Assembly (NCBI RefSeq): GCF_007786455.1
Contig: NZ_VNJK01000001.1
Span: 2,254,074 to 2,318,073 of the forward strand
Source of the DNA: Paenibacillus agilis
GTDB lineage: Bacteria; Bacillota; Bacilli; Paenibacillales; Paenibacillaceae
Length of the DNA: 64,000 bases
Reading direction: 5' to 3'
Shown here: piece after piece, positions 36,602 through 46,208 of the stretch
Numbering within the stretch: position 1 is the stretch's first letter
Layout of the letters: each line of letters starts with the position of its first letter
Notes under the pieces: model-generated
The model's database searches: none
Told to the model about the DNA's origin: nothing
What the model saw: only the letters and a program-made list of their open reading frames with translations
Program-made: the position numbers and the translations under genes

Positions 36602-37156
36602 ATGAATTGGAAAGCTGTTTTCGAAGTGTGTTACGAAAAGTGTCCTGAAGCGACAGAACAAGAGTTAGATATGTTGATAAATGATTGGCATCGACCTCTA
36701 TCCGAGCATGAAATCAAGGAGATCGTGGAAAGACAGCGCAATCCCTTCCCTGTGTCAGACCCTTTACATAAGCAATACCAGCCGTTTGATCCAGCAAAAT
36801 GGATCATCCCGAATAAACGCTTACCAGCTACCTACGTAGAATTGCTTCGTTATTCCAACGGCGGTGAATTCGGCAATGGTGAACGGTATTTTCAATTTTT
36901 TAGCACAGCTGAGTTCAGAGCTATGATGCTTGCCTATGAATTTCCCGAATATATGCCTGGAGCCGTACCATTCGCCATGGATGGATGCGGCCATCATTAT
37001 GCATGGGACATGAGAAGCAACAAGGATCAAGATGAGTATCCTATTCTCGTCTCGCACTCAGGAAATTTAGGATACGAAGATGCAGTACACATAGCCGAGA
37101 CATTTATAGAGCTGTGCCAAGGTACTATTTCGGCTGAAGATATACGTTATGGCTAA
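36602..37156 (+). CDS. SMI1/KNR4 (SUKH) domain protein
   Basis: 184 residues. The SUKH core is visible in IPNKRLPATYVELLRYSNGG, the FFSTAEF segment and the YPILVSHSGNLGYEDAVHIAETF ending. SUKH proteins are best known as immunity proteins against contact-dependent and polymorphic nuclease toxins, and some have housekeeping roles. The ribosome binding site is AAAGGAGGAG. Its end overlaps the next reading frame, which also contains a SUKH domain, so they form one operon. No toxin gene is in the window. Confidence 0.8.
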   Translation: MNWKAVFEVCYEKCPEATEQELDMLINDWHRPLSEHEIKEIVERQRNPFPVSDPLHKQYQPFDPAKWIIPNKRLPATYVELLRYSNGGEFGNGERYFQFFSTAEFRAMMLAYEFPEYMPGAVPFAMDGCGHHYAWDMRSNKDQDEYPILVSHSGNLGYEDAVHIAETFIELCQGTISAEDIRYG

Positions 37157-37196
37157 GATAGAAAGACAAGTCTCATATAACAGACTGGAGGAAGAA

Positions 37197-38582
37197 ATGA
37201 ACCAATCCCTTATTGAACAATTAAACTTATGGCATGAGGATGACAAACATCAGTATATCGTGGACACACTGCTAGCCATCCCCAAGGATGAATGGGACTA
37301 TGAGGCGCTCATCCGACTAGGAAGAGCCTATAACAATCTAGGGCTTTATGAAGAGGCACTCCACCATTTTGAAAAAATAGCTGAACAAGGCCAACAAGAT
37401 CCACTCTGGCATTATCGGGTAGGTTTTGCGCTATTTCATCTGAAAAAATATGAAGATGCGTCTCAGGTACTGCGTACCGCTGACATGCTAGAACCCGGCG
37501 ATCCGAATATCGAATACTTGTTAACCTTGAGTTTGCAAAAAGCCGAAAAACAGCATAGACAAGAGCTTCGGATTGCCGCGAAAAGGAAAAATGCTATGGA
37601 ATCGAACCGATCGACAGGTGATTATGTTCCTTTCGCAAACATGTCCTTGGATGATTTTTGGGAAGACAGCGAGTATGCGAAGAAATCTTATCTTTCCGAG
37701 CCGCCGACTGATGAAATGATCGTCTCGATCGAGGAAGAGCTTGGATATAAGCTCCCCTCCTCTTACATCGCGTTGATGAAGCAACAGAATGGAGGTATCC
37801 CGAAAAATACCTCCTTCCCAACAGAGGAACCCACTTCCTGGGCTGAGGATCATATTGCAATTACAGGTATCATGGGTATTGGCCGTGAGAAAAGCTATTC
37901 CCTTTGTGGGGAGTTTGGCAGTCCGTTTATGATCGAGGAATGGGGGTATCCCGACATAGGCGTAGTCATATGCGACTGTCCTTCGGCAGGACATGACGTC
38001 GTGATGTTAGACTACCGAGCATGCGGGAGAGATGGCGAACCAGAAGTAATTCACGTCGATCAAGAGAACGATTATGAAATTACGTTCCTGGCTGAAAACT
38101 TTGAGACCTTTATTAGCGGACTTGTGAGCGAAGAGGAATATGATACTTCTGAGGAGGATAAGGCAGAGGATCTTTATAAAATAGCCCACGGAAAATTTTC
38201 GCCCTTATTGGAGGAGCTTTGCTCTCAAGTAACAGAGGTTGACCAGGTTGAAATGAAAATTCGCGCTGTCTGTACAAAAGTTGTTGAAGAAAAAGGCCAT
38301 TTTTCCTTTCATGCTGATGAATTATCGTATCTGATGTATGATGTGCAGTTTTGGCTATATACAAAGTCTCATCCAAACACGAATCGCGAGCAGTACTTGA
38401 ATATGTATGATAAAATGATCGCCTTCGGCGGCGAATTTGGTCAAGGCGGTTACGCTCCAGCATGGATTACTGAATGGCTGGAACATCGTATAAATGAAGG
38501 CCGGATCCTACAGGAAGATGGACGCTTGCGATTAGCGGATCAATTCACGCTTGAATTAATTAATAGAATTAGAGAAATTTAA
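37197..38582 (+). CDS. TPR and SMI1/KNR4 (SUKH) domain protein
   Basis: About 461 residues. Residues 20-110 are tetratricopeptide repeats (YEALIRLGRAYNNLGLYEEA, then YRVGFALFHLKKYEDAS). A SUKH domain follows (EEELGYKLPSSYIALMKQQN, ending near ETFISGL), and the C-terminal 130 residues are an unrecognised helical region. The ATG at 37197 has GGAGG five bases before it. An upstream in-frame ATG at 37149 overlaps the previous gene by eight bases and would add 16 residues. The TPR part may bind a partner protein. It may be a second immunity-type protein (inference). Confidence 0.8.
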   Translation: MNQSLIEQLNLWHEDDKHQYIVDTLLAIPKDEWDYEALIRLGRAYNNLGLYEEALHHFEKIAEQGQQDPLWHYRVGFALFHLKKYEDASQVLRTADMLEPGDPNIEYLLTLSLQKAEKQHRQELRIAAKRKNAMESNRSTGDYVPFANMSLDDFWEDSEYAKKSYLSEPPTDEMIVSIEEELGYKLPSSYIALMKQQNGGIPKNTSFPTEEPTSWAEDHIAITGIMGIGREKSYSLCGEFGSPFMIEEWGYPDIGVVICDCPSAGHDVVMLDYRACGRDGEPEVIHVDQENDYEITFLAENFETFISGLVSEEEYDTSEEDKAEDLYKIAHGKFSPLLEELCSQVTEVDQVEMKIRAVCTKVVEEKGHFSFHADELSYLMYDVQFWLYTKSHPNTNREQYLNMYDKMIAFGGEFGQGGYAPAWITEWLEHRINEGRILQEDGRLRLADQFTLELINRIREI

Positions 38583-38633
38583 TTTAGAAGTTAAGGGCTA
38601 GTTAAAGGATTGTTCCTCTTACTTCGTCAAAAG

Positions 38634-38668
38634 ACCCCCATTCCACTGCAACGTGGTAATGGGGGGGC
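38634..38668. terminator. Convergent terminator between SUKH operon and dctA
   Basis: CCCCCATTCCAC pairs with GTGGTAATGGGGG (one bulge). TCTTTTG follows on the minus strand and GGGGCAATA on the plus, so it works better for dctA. Confidence 0.6.
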
Positions 38669-38678
38669 AATATGTCGC

Positions 38679-39971
38679 CTATTTCGCTTCCGTTATTGGG
38701 GTTTTGGCGATAGTAGCGTGATTTCTAAAATCACTATCGGCTGCATATTCCGCAGGTGGATGAAATTCTTTTTCCATTTTCGCGACTACAACCGTAGCTA
38801 CACCATTTCCGATTAAGTTCGTAATCGAACGTGCTTCTGACATAAAGCGATCTACACCAATCAAGATTGCTAGACCCGCAATTGGGATCGTCGGGAACGC
38901 TGCAAGCGTTGCTGCAAGTGTAATAAACCCTGAACCCGTTACACCCGCTGCACCTTTAGACGTCAGCATCAAAATGCCGAGCAACACGAGCTGCTCCCAT
39001 ACAGTGAGATCAACACCGTACGCTTGTGCAATAAAGATTGCAGCCATGGACAAGTAAATGGATGTCCCGTCCAAGTTAAAAGAATATCCGGTTGGAATAA
39101 CTAGACCGACAACGGACTTCGAACAACCATACTTCTCCAGTTTATCCATCATGCGAGGCAGTGCCGACTCGGAGGAAGATGTACCGAGTACGAGTAATAC
39201 TTCATCTTTGATGTAGCGAATAAATTTGAAAAGACGGAAGCCGTACAGTCGTGCTATACCACCCAAAACAAATACGACAAACAAAAACATTGTGATGTAC
39301 ACGCAAGTCATCAACAAACCTAGCTTAGTTAAGGAGCCAATACCGAACTTGCCAATCGTGTACGCCATTGCACCAAATGCAGCTATAGGAGACACTTTCA
39401 TAATCATATTTACAACATTGAAAAACGCGTGTGAAAGCCGTTCAAATAAGTCGATGACTGGCTTTGCTTTCTCGCCCATCGCTGTTAATGCCAAGCCGAA
39501 CAATACCGCGAAGAACAAGATCGGCAGCAAGTCCCCTTTTGCCAAAGCTCCTACTACATTTTCAGGCACGATAGAAACGACGAATTCCATCATGGTCTGA
39601 TTACCTTCCTCTGCCTTTTGCACATACGTACTTACGTCACCTTGCACAGCTGCCGTATCGAAACCTTCACCTGGCTTGATAACGTTGACCACGATAAGTC
39701 CGATCGCCAACGCAATTGTCGTAACGATTTCGAAATAAAGCAGCGCTTTACCCCCGATGCGGCCAACCTTCTTCATATCCCCCATGCTGGCGATACCATT
39801 TACAACCGTGAACAAGACAATTGGTGCAATAACCATCTTAATCAGCTTAATAAAGACATCTCCGAGCACCTTAAGCTTCTCGCCGAAGGCTGGGAAGAAA
39901 TGACCGACCAAAATACCGAGAATAATTGCGATTACAACTTGTACTGTTAAGTTTTTAAAATTGATTCTCAT
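38679..39971 (-). CDS. dctA: C4-dicarboxylate:cation symporter
   Basis: About 430 residues, eight membrane helices and two re-entrant loops of the DAACS family. Signatures: the serine-rich [19 protein letters not shown] hairpin, [19 protein letters not shown], the [20 protein letters not shown] segment and the final [17 protein letters not shown]. It imports succinate, fumarate and malate with protons or sodium. The ATG at 39971 is nine bases from AAGG. It lies beside dctB and divergent dctSR, matching the B. subtilis set where DctA also helps DctS sense. An inverted repeat precedes it. Confidence 0.93.
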   Translation of the reverse strand: MRINFKNLTVQVVIAIILGILVGHFFPAFGEKLKVLGDVFIKLIKMVIAPIVLFTVVNGIASMGDMKKVGRIGGKALLYFEIVTTIALAIGLIVVNVIKPGEGFDTAAVQGDVSTYVQKAEEGNQTMMEFVVSIVPENVVGALAKGDLLPILFFAVLFGLALTAMGEKAKPVIDLFERLSHAFFNVVNMIMKVSPIAAFGAMAYTIGKFGIGSLTKLGLLMTCVYITMFLFVVFVLGGIARLYGFRLFKFIRYIKDEVLLVLGTSSSESALPRMMDKLEKYGCSKSVVGLVIPTGYSFNLDGTSIYLSMAAIFIAQAYGVDLTVWEQLVLLGILMLTSKGAAGVTGSGFITLAATLAAFPTIPIAGLAILIGVDRFMSEARSITNLIGNGVATVVVAKMEKEFHPPAEYAADSDFRNHATIAKTPITEAK

Positions 39972-39995
39972 TGGGAACATCCTTTCTTGTCAAGG

Positions 39996-40038
39996 TCTAC
40001 AATGTGAAGGGATTGTGAAATTGTGTCCTCATTGTAGA
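39996..40038 (-). promoter_or_regulatory. Inverted repeat upstream of dctA
   Basis: TCTACAATG (39996-40004) and CATTGTAGA (40030-40038) are perfect 9-bp arms, 25 bases apart, just upstream of the dctA ribosome binding site. A GACCAAAAAGACCAATATGACC repeat-like tract lies about 45 bases further upstream. A candidate DctR or repressor site; the factor is unknown. Confidence 0.4.
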
Positions 40039-40130
40039 AAAGAAAGCGGTTCCATTCAATAATATGGTCATATTGGTCTTTTTGGTCTTACGCTTCTTTA
40101 TGCTGACTAACGGTTATATGATTTTAATTG

Positions 40131-41195
40131 CTAGTAACGATAAGCGTCATATTTTTGTCCAAGTTCCTTAATTTGCGCGAGTAATGGTGCTCCGATCTCT
40201 TGCTCCATTTGTATGTAAACTTGCGCTAACGCCTTTATCCACTCATCTCTTTCCTCGGCACTAAGCTGATGAATATTCACTATCCCGCTCTTCTTAATTT
40301 CGTCGAGCTGTTCATGATTCAGTTGCTGTGCAAGTCCTCGATTCCATTGTGCTGTCTCTGCTAATATCTGCTCCAGTTCGCTGCGAATATCAGCCGGCAG
40401 CCCCTCCCAGAATGACTGATTGACGATAACGGTATAGCCTAAATAACCGTGGTTACTAATTGTCATATACCGCTGCACCTGATAAATACGCTTACTATAT
40501 ATGTTCGAAATTGTATTTTCCTGCCCCTCGACATCCCCATTCACTACACTTCGATACACTTCCGTGAAGGGCATCATAGCAGTTTGTGCGCCTAGTGCAT
40601 GAAACTGCTCCTCCACTACTTTGCTCGGTAAAATACGAAACGTCTGACCCGTGAAATCGGATGGGTGAATTAACGGTCTCTGCGCACTCGTCATCTGCTT
40701 GAATCCGTTATGCCAGAAGGATATACCCGCCATGTTTGCATCAGTCAATTCAGCAAGCAACTGCTCACCAATTTCGCCTTGAAGCGCTTCATCTACCGCT
40801 TGCTGACTAGGAAAAGCGAACGGCAAGTCTAAAACTCCCCAACTGGGAAATGCATTCGTTAGATTCGAAAACGACGGTGCAACCATTTGGATGTCTCCCC
40901 GGCTAAGGGCGTCCAATTCATGTTTATCCGAATATAAGATGCCATTCGGGTACACTTGCACTTCGACGCGATCACTCAATCGCTCGCGCACGAGCTTAGC
41001 AAAGCGTTCAGCCGCCAGTCCTTTGGGCGTGTTCTCAGCAACAACGTGGCTGAATTTGATGACGATGCGATCTTTTAGCCCTGTTTGTTCCGCATCAAAG
41101 GGCAACGGTTTCGACATATTTGGCGGAAACCCGATCAAAATCGCGGTAATGAGACCAACAAGAACAAATAATCCAATGCTGATGAAAGATTTCAT
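40131..41195 (-). CDS. dctB: TRAP-type C4-dicarboxylate-binding protein (DctB-like)
   Basis: 354 residues. A short signal anchor (ISIGLFVLVGLITAILIGF) precedes a TRAP DctP fold: RIVIKFSHVVAENTPKG, SRGDIQMVAPS, PFAFPSQQAVDEAL, FKQMTSAQRPLIHPSDFTGQ and VNGDVEGQENTISNI. No TRAP membrane genes are nearby; the transporter here is the unrelated DctA. In Bacillus the equivalent DctB is an extracytoplasmic co-sensor presented to DctS. The start has AGGAG seven bases before it. It is divergent from dctS by 84 bases, with a shared promoter region. Confidence 0.9.
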   Translation of the reverse strand: MKSFISIGLFVLVGLITAILIGFPPNMSKPLPFDAEQTGLKDRIVIKFSHVVAENTPKGLAAERFAKLVRERLSDRVEVQVYPNGILYSDKHELDALSRGDIQMVAPSFSNLTNAFPSWGVLDLPFAFPSQQAVDEALQGEIGEQLLAELTDANMAGISFWHNGFKQMTSAQRPLIHPSDFTGQTFRILPSKVVEEQFHALGAQTAMMPFTEVYRSVVNGDVEGQENTISNIYSKRIYQVQRYMTISNHGYLGYTVIVNQSFWEGLPADIRSELEQILAETAQWNRGLAQQLNHEQLDEIKKSGIVNIHQLSAEERDEWIKALAQVYIQMEQEIGAPLLAQIKELGQKYDAYRY

Positions 41196-41279
41196 TTATT
41201 TGCTCCTTTCCTGTTGATTCTTTTCACCCATTATTTCACAATGGTATCACGACGTAAATGGTAGGGAGCGAAACTAGTC

Positions 41280-42929
41280 ATGCCTCAAATCAGCATTCGC
41301 CACTTGCGCCATATCCGCAATTTGCCCGTGTACGGTAAAATTGCGCTGCTTGCATTTGGCTTAACATCGTTCTCGCTCTTAATAGGCGGAATCATTGTTC
41401 TTGGCATTATGACACGCATGACCGAGGATGAGCTCGGACGCCGATTAATGACGACGGCACGGACCGTAGCTGAACAGCCGCATATTCGCGAGCAGGTACA
41501 ACTTCCCGTAGCAAATGCTCAAGACATCGCCTACGAAACCGAAAATATTCGAGTTATCAATGATGTATCCTATATCGTCGTGCTCAATATGGAGCGAATT
41601 CGCTATTCGCATCCAATTACCGATCGGATCGGCAAGCCGATCGCGGATAAAGATGTGGAGCCCGCGTTCGCGGAGCATTCATACTTATCTAAAGTAAAAG
41701 GCGAAGTAGGCTCCGCGCTGCGTGCTTATGTACCGATTATGAATGAGCAGCATCATCAAGTAGGTGTTGTTATGGCTGGCATGCTGCTGCCAAGCATTGG
41801 CCAAATGATTTGGGATCAGCGTGGGCCCATTGCGGCAACGCTAATGCTCGCGCTCTTATTCGGATTGCTCGGAGCATGGCAGCTGTCCCGAAATATTAAG
41901 CGGCAAATGTACAATTTGGAGCCGCAAGAAATTGCGCGCATCTTATTAGAGCGCACAGCTGCTTTTCAAGCGATGCACGAAGGCGTTATTGCGGTAGATA
42001 ACAAGGAACGCATTACGATTTTTAATGAGCGCGCGAAGCAAATTTTTGATATTGAAGGCAATCCCGTTGGGCTGCCAATTCGCGATGTGATTCCGGATAC
42101 GCGACTGCCAGAAATTTTGACACTGCAGCAGCCGATATATAATCGAGAGCTAATTGTGCGCAATGCGGTTATATGGAGCAATCGTATTCCGATTACCGTT
42201 CAGGGGCAAACCGTCGGAGCGATCGCCATTTTCCAAGACCGAACTGAGTTAGCACACATGGCTGAAGAACTAACAGGTGTTAAAGCATTTGTAGATGCAC
42301 TGCGTGTTCAAAATCATGAATATATGAACAAGCTGCATACCATAGCAGGCCTTATTCAATTGGAACATTATGAGCAAGCGCTCGATTATTTATTTGAGGT
42401 GTCTGAACGACAGGAAGAATTGCTCTCCTTTGTCAAAGAGCGCTTCTCAGATGAAGGGATTGGCGGGCTGCTGTTCAGTAAAGTTTCACGTGGTCAAGAA
42501 CTCGGTATTCACGTAGAATTAGACAAGCGCAGCGGATTGACGCATTTTCCACCGAAGTTAGATCGGCACGACTTCGTGTTACTGCTCGGAAACTTAATTG
42601 AAAACGCTTTCGATGCGTTGGAGATCTCAGATCGTGAAGACAAAGAAATTGTAATTAGCATTGAGCAAGATGATGAGGTTCTGTCAATTATGGTTGAGGA
42701 CAATGCGAATGGAATGGACGAAATTACACAGCAGCATATGCTGGAGAATGGCTTTTCCACCAAGGCTGCCGACGGGCGCGGCATCGGTCTGTACTTAATT
42801 GGCAACATCATTGAAAAAGGATGTGGAGAGCTCATCTGCCACACGTCTCTTGGCAATGGAACAACGATGATTATCACCTTCCCTATGCAAGAAATGGCAT
42901 CATTATCTGCAATTCACGACCATATATAG
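41280..42929 (+). CDS. dctS: Sensor histidine kinase of the CitA/DcuS family
   Basis: 549 residues. Two membrane helices (about 23-47 and 178-200) frame an extracytoplasmic PDC/PAS sensor (IRVINDVSYIVVLNMERIRYSHP). A cytoplasmic PAS follows (AMHEGVIAVDNKERITIFNE), then the kinase: the phosphoacceptor His in RVQNHEYMNKLHTIAGLIQL, N-box GNLIENAFDALE and G-boxes VEDNANGMD and GRGIGLYL. It senses C4-dicarboxylates, together with DctA and DctB in Bacillus. It is followed by its response regulator after a 38-base gap. The G+C is visibly higher than in neighbouring regions. Confidence 0.93.
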   Translation: MPQISIRHLRHIRNLPVYGKIALLAFGLTSFSLLIGGIIVLGIMTRMTEDELGRRLMTTARTVAEQPHIREQVQLPVANAQDIAYETENIRVINDVSYIVVLNMERIRYSHPITDRIGKPIADKDVEPAFAEHSYLSKVKGEVGSALRAYVPIMNEQHHQVGVVMAGMLLPSIGQMIWDQRGPIAATLMLALLFGLLGAWQLSRNIKRQMYNLEPQEIARILLERTAAFQAMHEGVIAVDNKERITIFNERAKQIFDIEGNPVGLPIRDVIPDTRLPEILTLQQPIYNRELIVRNAVIWSNRIPITVQGQTVGAIAIFQDRTELAHMAEELTGVKAFVDALRVQNHEYMNKLHTIAGLIQLEHYEQALDYLFEVSERQEELLSFVKERFSDEGIGGLLFSKVSRGQELGIHVELDKRSGLTHFPPKLDRHDFVLLLGNLIENAFDALEISDREDKEIVISIEQDDEVLSIMVEDNANGMDEITQQHMLENGFSTKAADGRGIGLYLIGNIIEKGCGELICHTSLGNGTTMIITFPMQEMASLSAIHDHI

Positions 42930-42967
42930 CTGTCTAAACGATGTACATGTGAAAGGAGTCAAATGGG

Positions 42968-43942
42968 ATGGATGCGAAGCAAGCTCAAGCAAATGGGTAC
43001 CGCGTCTTATTAATTGAAGATGATCCGATGGTCCAAGAAGTGAATCGGCAGTTTATCGAAAATGTGACTGGGTTTCATGTTAAAGGGATAGCTGGCAACG
43101 GTATGGAGGGTTTGAAATTGGCACGGGAGCTGAAGCCGGATCTCGTATTTCTTGATATGTTCATGCCTGTGCAGGATGGTGCCGAAACGCTGCGGCAAAT
43201 ACGGGCGGAGGCACTTCATGTCGATGTCATCGTCGTGACAGCAGCTAAAGACTTACCTACTGTGAAGCAGACTATGCAAAAAGGTGTCTTCGACTATATT
43301 ATAAAGCCGTTTAAATTCGAGCGAATAGCGGCAGCACTGGAGCAATATCGAGCGTATCGGCAGGCACTGAATGAAGAGCGCCATGTAACACAGGACGAGC
43401 TGGATGTTATTTTGCGCAGCACGCCTTCACCTTCACAAAGCTCATCCAGCATGTCTGTGGGACACAATCATGAAGCTGGATTGGCGGCGCCAGACTCGAA
43501 CCCAACATTTGTTGAAGCAAGTACTGCCAACTATTTGCAAGCTGCCAGTGGTGGTGGCGATCTAGGAAAAGCTTCTACGAAAATATCGACGGTGGCTCCA
43601 ACTCCAGCAAGTTGCTCTACAGGTGAAACAACCAGTTCATCTGTCGACACCGCCATGGACATGACTTCCGCTCTTGCATTAGGTGCAGCATCTGCGCTGC
43701 CGAAAGGCTTGCAATCGAATACGATGCGGCAAATTGTACAATTGCTGCTTCAGCAGCGATCATGTTTGACGGCCGAGGAAGTAGCGGACGGCGTTGGCCT
43801 AGCGCGGGTAACGGCCCGCCGTTATTTAGACTACTTGGTTCAATCGGGCAGTGTTCGCCTTGACATACGTTATGGTAATGTCGGAAGGCCTGTTAATCGT
43901 TACGGACTTATTTCGCATACCGAACCGCACGCTCGTGCTTAG
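42968..43942 (+). CDS. dctR: Response regulator of the CitB/DctR family
   Basis: 324 residues, about 100 longer than usual. The receiver domain has the phosphorylation site in LVFLDMFMP (Asp at about 58) and the Thr/Lys motifs VVTAAK and YIIKPF. The C-terminal domain is the family HTH (LTAEEVADGVGLARVTARRYLDYL). Between them, residues about 155-250 are a Ser/Thr/Ala-rich, low-complexity linker (PSPSQSSSSMS and following), which relatives lack. The linker is presumably unstructured. It is expected to activate dctA. The ribosome binding site is AAAGGAG. A terminator follows. Confidence 0.9.
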   Translation: MDAKQAQANGYRVLLIEDDPMVQEVNRQFIENVTGFHVKGIAGNGMEGLKLARELKPDLVFLDMFMPVQDGAETLRQIRAEALHVDVIVVTAAKDLPTVKQTMQKGVFDYIIKPFKFERIAAALEQYRAYRQALNEERHVTQDELDVILRSTPSPSQSSSSMSVGHNHEAGLAAPDSNPTFVEASTANYLQAASGGGDLGKASTKISTVAPTPASCSTGETTSSSVDTAMDMTSALALGAASALPKGLQSNTMRQIVQLLLQQRSCLTAEEVADGVGLARVTARRYLDYLVQSGSVRLDIRYGNVGRPVNRYGLISHTEPHARA

Positions 43943-43988
43943 ATTTTGCTACTATATTTGCAGATAATCGTGTGCTTGTGTATAAAAG

Positions 43989-44021
43989 AGAAGAGCCCAC
44001 ATTTGAAGCAGGCTCTTCTTC
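43989..44021 (+). terminator. Intrinsic terminator after dctR
   Basis: AGAAGAGCC pairs with GGCTCTTCT, followed by TCATAGTT on the plus strand; the T-tract is weak. Confidence 0.7.
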
Positions 44022-44075
44022 ATAGTTCTATGAGGTTCTATAGGCTCAACATCAATTATTCCAAAAGGGCTAACT

Positions 44076-45827
44076 TTAGAGTTGTCCCAACAGTTCTTCC
44101 AGCCTTTCGTTTAGAGGCGGATCTGCTTTTTTGGCTGCTGCGGTCAGTTTCTTCACACTTCCGAAAATCCGGCACACGACGAGCTCCATTTCATAAATCT
44201 CTTTGCCCTTCAGAGCTTGGACAAGTGCATCGGCAAGCTCAGGACGGTCGATGGTCAGATTTTTGACCTGCTTTCCTTCTTCATTGCCTCCTAATAAAAT
44301 GGATACAAGCACTGGCATATGTTCCGCCTTTACACCATGTGCTTCAATAAATGCCTGCGCATAACTATCCTGCACCATTTGATGCTCCGTATCCACCAGC
44401 TCCATATAACGGCCTACTAACGAAAAATGAGCTTCGCTGTACAATCCGAGGCCCAAAACGGCGTAGGTGCCCGGCATGACTGATCTCTCTCCTGGCTCCA
44501 CATCGTTGTACCATGCGAACTTCTCCATCGCGGTATCCGCATATTCCGCAAGCTTAGGGAATAGGTTTGGATAGCTGAGCGCATTGGCAAAAAACTGATG
44601 GAGCTTGGACTTCGCCAATTTTTTCAACGGTAAAAAATGCTTTTGACTGCTTTTTAACTTTAAATTATAGCCCCTCGGAAAATCCTGTCGCAAAAGTTGG
44701 ATGATATAATCGAGTGCTTCCTCGTAAGCCGTCTCTTCTTCTGAAAGGATTCGGATTTCGATCGTCTGCATGACGTCATTGTTTCGAGCCTCTATCCTTC
44801 CTCCCCGATAGGTACTCTCAAATTTTCCGCTGCCTATTTTTAAATAGTCAGCTGCTTGCTTGGAACCTAAAAGGACAGCAAGCTCCAGATACTTCTGCCG
44901 AGTATCCGGTTCGGTAAAGCCAATCTGCAAGGCTGCATATAAAAAGAAATCCAGTTCTCCTATGTCCACAGAAGGATGATCGTCTTCTTCCTTCATGACC
45001 CAATTGGATCCGTAATCTTCAGAACGATTAAAATACTGCGATAAAAAACACTTCTCAGACCATTGGATGAAGGCTCTTGTATATTGCCTGAGCCAATCAT
45101 TTTTTCGATCTTGATTCGTCTTAAGCTTGTCAGAGAGCCGACGAATCAGAGGCTCAATCTTTTCTACTTTTTGCTGCATAATATCTGGATTGACTAGATG
45201 ATAGGCAAAGAAGAACAGGTCATTTTCTTTTGGCAGCACAGGCGGATCGGGAAAAATCTTCGTTTGGATAAATTGATCCAAGGTTTTTTGGAGTTGAATC
45301 AACTTAGGCTTATGCAGCAGCTTCTTTTTTAGTGTAACTTTCGACTGCTCCCACTCAAATTCAAATACGACTTCAAACTTGTAATCAAAGAACCGGGGTC
45401 CTAATTTCTCTGAAAGAAATAATTGCTCTATACGTCCGCACAAAGCAGGGAAAAACTGTTCGGTCAAAAGCTCGTCGGTTAACTCCGTGATATAGGAGCC
45501 AGCTTCGATTTTATACGAGCTGTCACTCCAAGAAAATGGTTCATAGACATCGATATGAACCTTTCCATTTGCCCATGCAAACTTACCCTTGCGCCACGCA
45601 ACCTGAATATAGTCCATGATTCCCGCTTGCAGCCTGCTTTGGTCTTTTAATTCATTGATCCTTTTGCTTTCTTTTGCATATATTGACGTAACTTCCTGCC
45701 ATACATCGTTCAAAAAAGCTTCTACAGCCTGATTCAACGGTTTCTCCCCCTCCAAAATTATACAAATTTCATCTGAAATAGGTTCAGGTTGGAAATTTCC
45801 CTTGGATGTAGCTCTTCCATAAGTCAT
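44076..45827 (-). CDS. Uncharacterised protein (DUF6138-like)
   Basis: About 583 residues with no signal peptide, membrane helix or catalytic motif I recognise. It is charged and mixed alpha/beta (repeated segments such as FFDYKFEVVFEFEWEQ and LDYIIQLLRQDFPRGYN). The pattern recalls the DUF6138 proteins of Paenibacillus and Bacillus, with low confidence. The start is uncertain: the frame is open to 45857, and every candidate start overlaps the preceding 119-residue gene by 44-74 bases. No good ribosome binding site is visible. The overlap suggests translational coupling of the two genes. Confidence 0.6.
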   Translation of the reverse strand: MTYGRATSKGNFQPEPISDEICIILEGEKPLNQAVEAFLNDVWQEVTSIYAKESKRINELKDQSRLQAGIMDYIQVAWRKGKFAWANGKVHIDVYEPFSWSDSSYKIEAGSYITELTDELLTEQFFPALCGRIEQLFLSEKLGPRFFDYKFEVVFEFEWEQSKVTLKKKLLHKPKLIQLQKTLDQFIQTKIFPDPPVLPKENDLFFFAYHLVNPDIMQQKVEKIEPLIRRLSDKLKTNQDRKNDWLRQYTRAFIQWSEKCFLSQYFNRSEDYGSNWVMKEEDDHPSVDIGELDFFLYAALQIGFTEPDTRQKYLELAVLLGSKQAADYLKIGSGKFESTYRGGRIEARNNDVMQTIEIRILSEEETAYEEALDYIIQLLRQDFPRGYNLKLKSSQKHFLPLKKLAKSKLHQFFANALSYPNLFPKLAEYADTAMEKFAWYNDVEPGERSVMPGTYAVLGLGLYSEAHFSLVGRYMELVDTEHQMVQDSYAQAFIEAHGVKAEHMPVLVSILLGGNEEGKQVKNLTIDRPELADALVQALKGKEIYEMELVVCRIFGSVKKLTAAAKKADPPLNERLEELLGQL

Positions 45828-46143
45828 GAATAAATGGAATATCGATCTTGTTGTCAAATGCTTGAGAAATTAGGCCTAAATCGTCCGACGTATACCCTGC
45901 CAGCTCTGGATTTTTCGTTATCCGAAACGTTTGCTTGAACGTAAATTCCCTAATATCTTGAATCATCTCATTTTCATCGGGAACGAGTTGATATAATTTT
46001 TCATAGCTAGAACGCCATTCTCTATCAAATTCATCAGCATCTCTCGCGTCTAACTCTGCGTCCCAGTCTACTTCTTTATCGAAGACATTTTCAAAGAAGC
46101 TGTCTGTGCGGATGATTGCAACAATTTCATTAATGGTTATCAA
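45784..46143 (-). CDS. Uncharacterised 119-residue acidic protein
   Basis: 119 residues, acidic (DWDAELDARDADEFDREW). No recognised domain and no signal peptide. It overlaps the larger downstream gene, so the two are probably expressed together and may interact. A GGCGGG tract lies just before the start ATG (46143), a weak ribosome binding site. The pair sits between dctSR and a run of other unrecognised genes. An immunity-like or adaptor role is possible but not supported. Confidence 0.6.
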   Translation of the reverse strand: MITINEIVAIIRTDSFFENVFDKEVDWDAELDARDADEFDREWRSSYEKLYQLVPDENEMIQDIREFTFKQTFRITKNPELAGYTSDDLGLISQAFDNKIDIPFIHDLWKSYIQGKFPT

Positions 46144-46208
46144 TGGAATCCCGCCTCTTACATTTTTTAAACTCTCGTTAACTTCGTAATAACATAATAT
46201 TTAGTAGA

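Noticed and set aside
40131..41195. A TRAP transporter operon
   Set aside because: The binding protein is present but no DctQ/DctM membrane genes exist nearby; the DctA symporter and DctS/DctR genes indicate the DctB sensing role instead.
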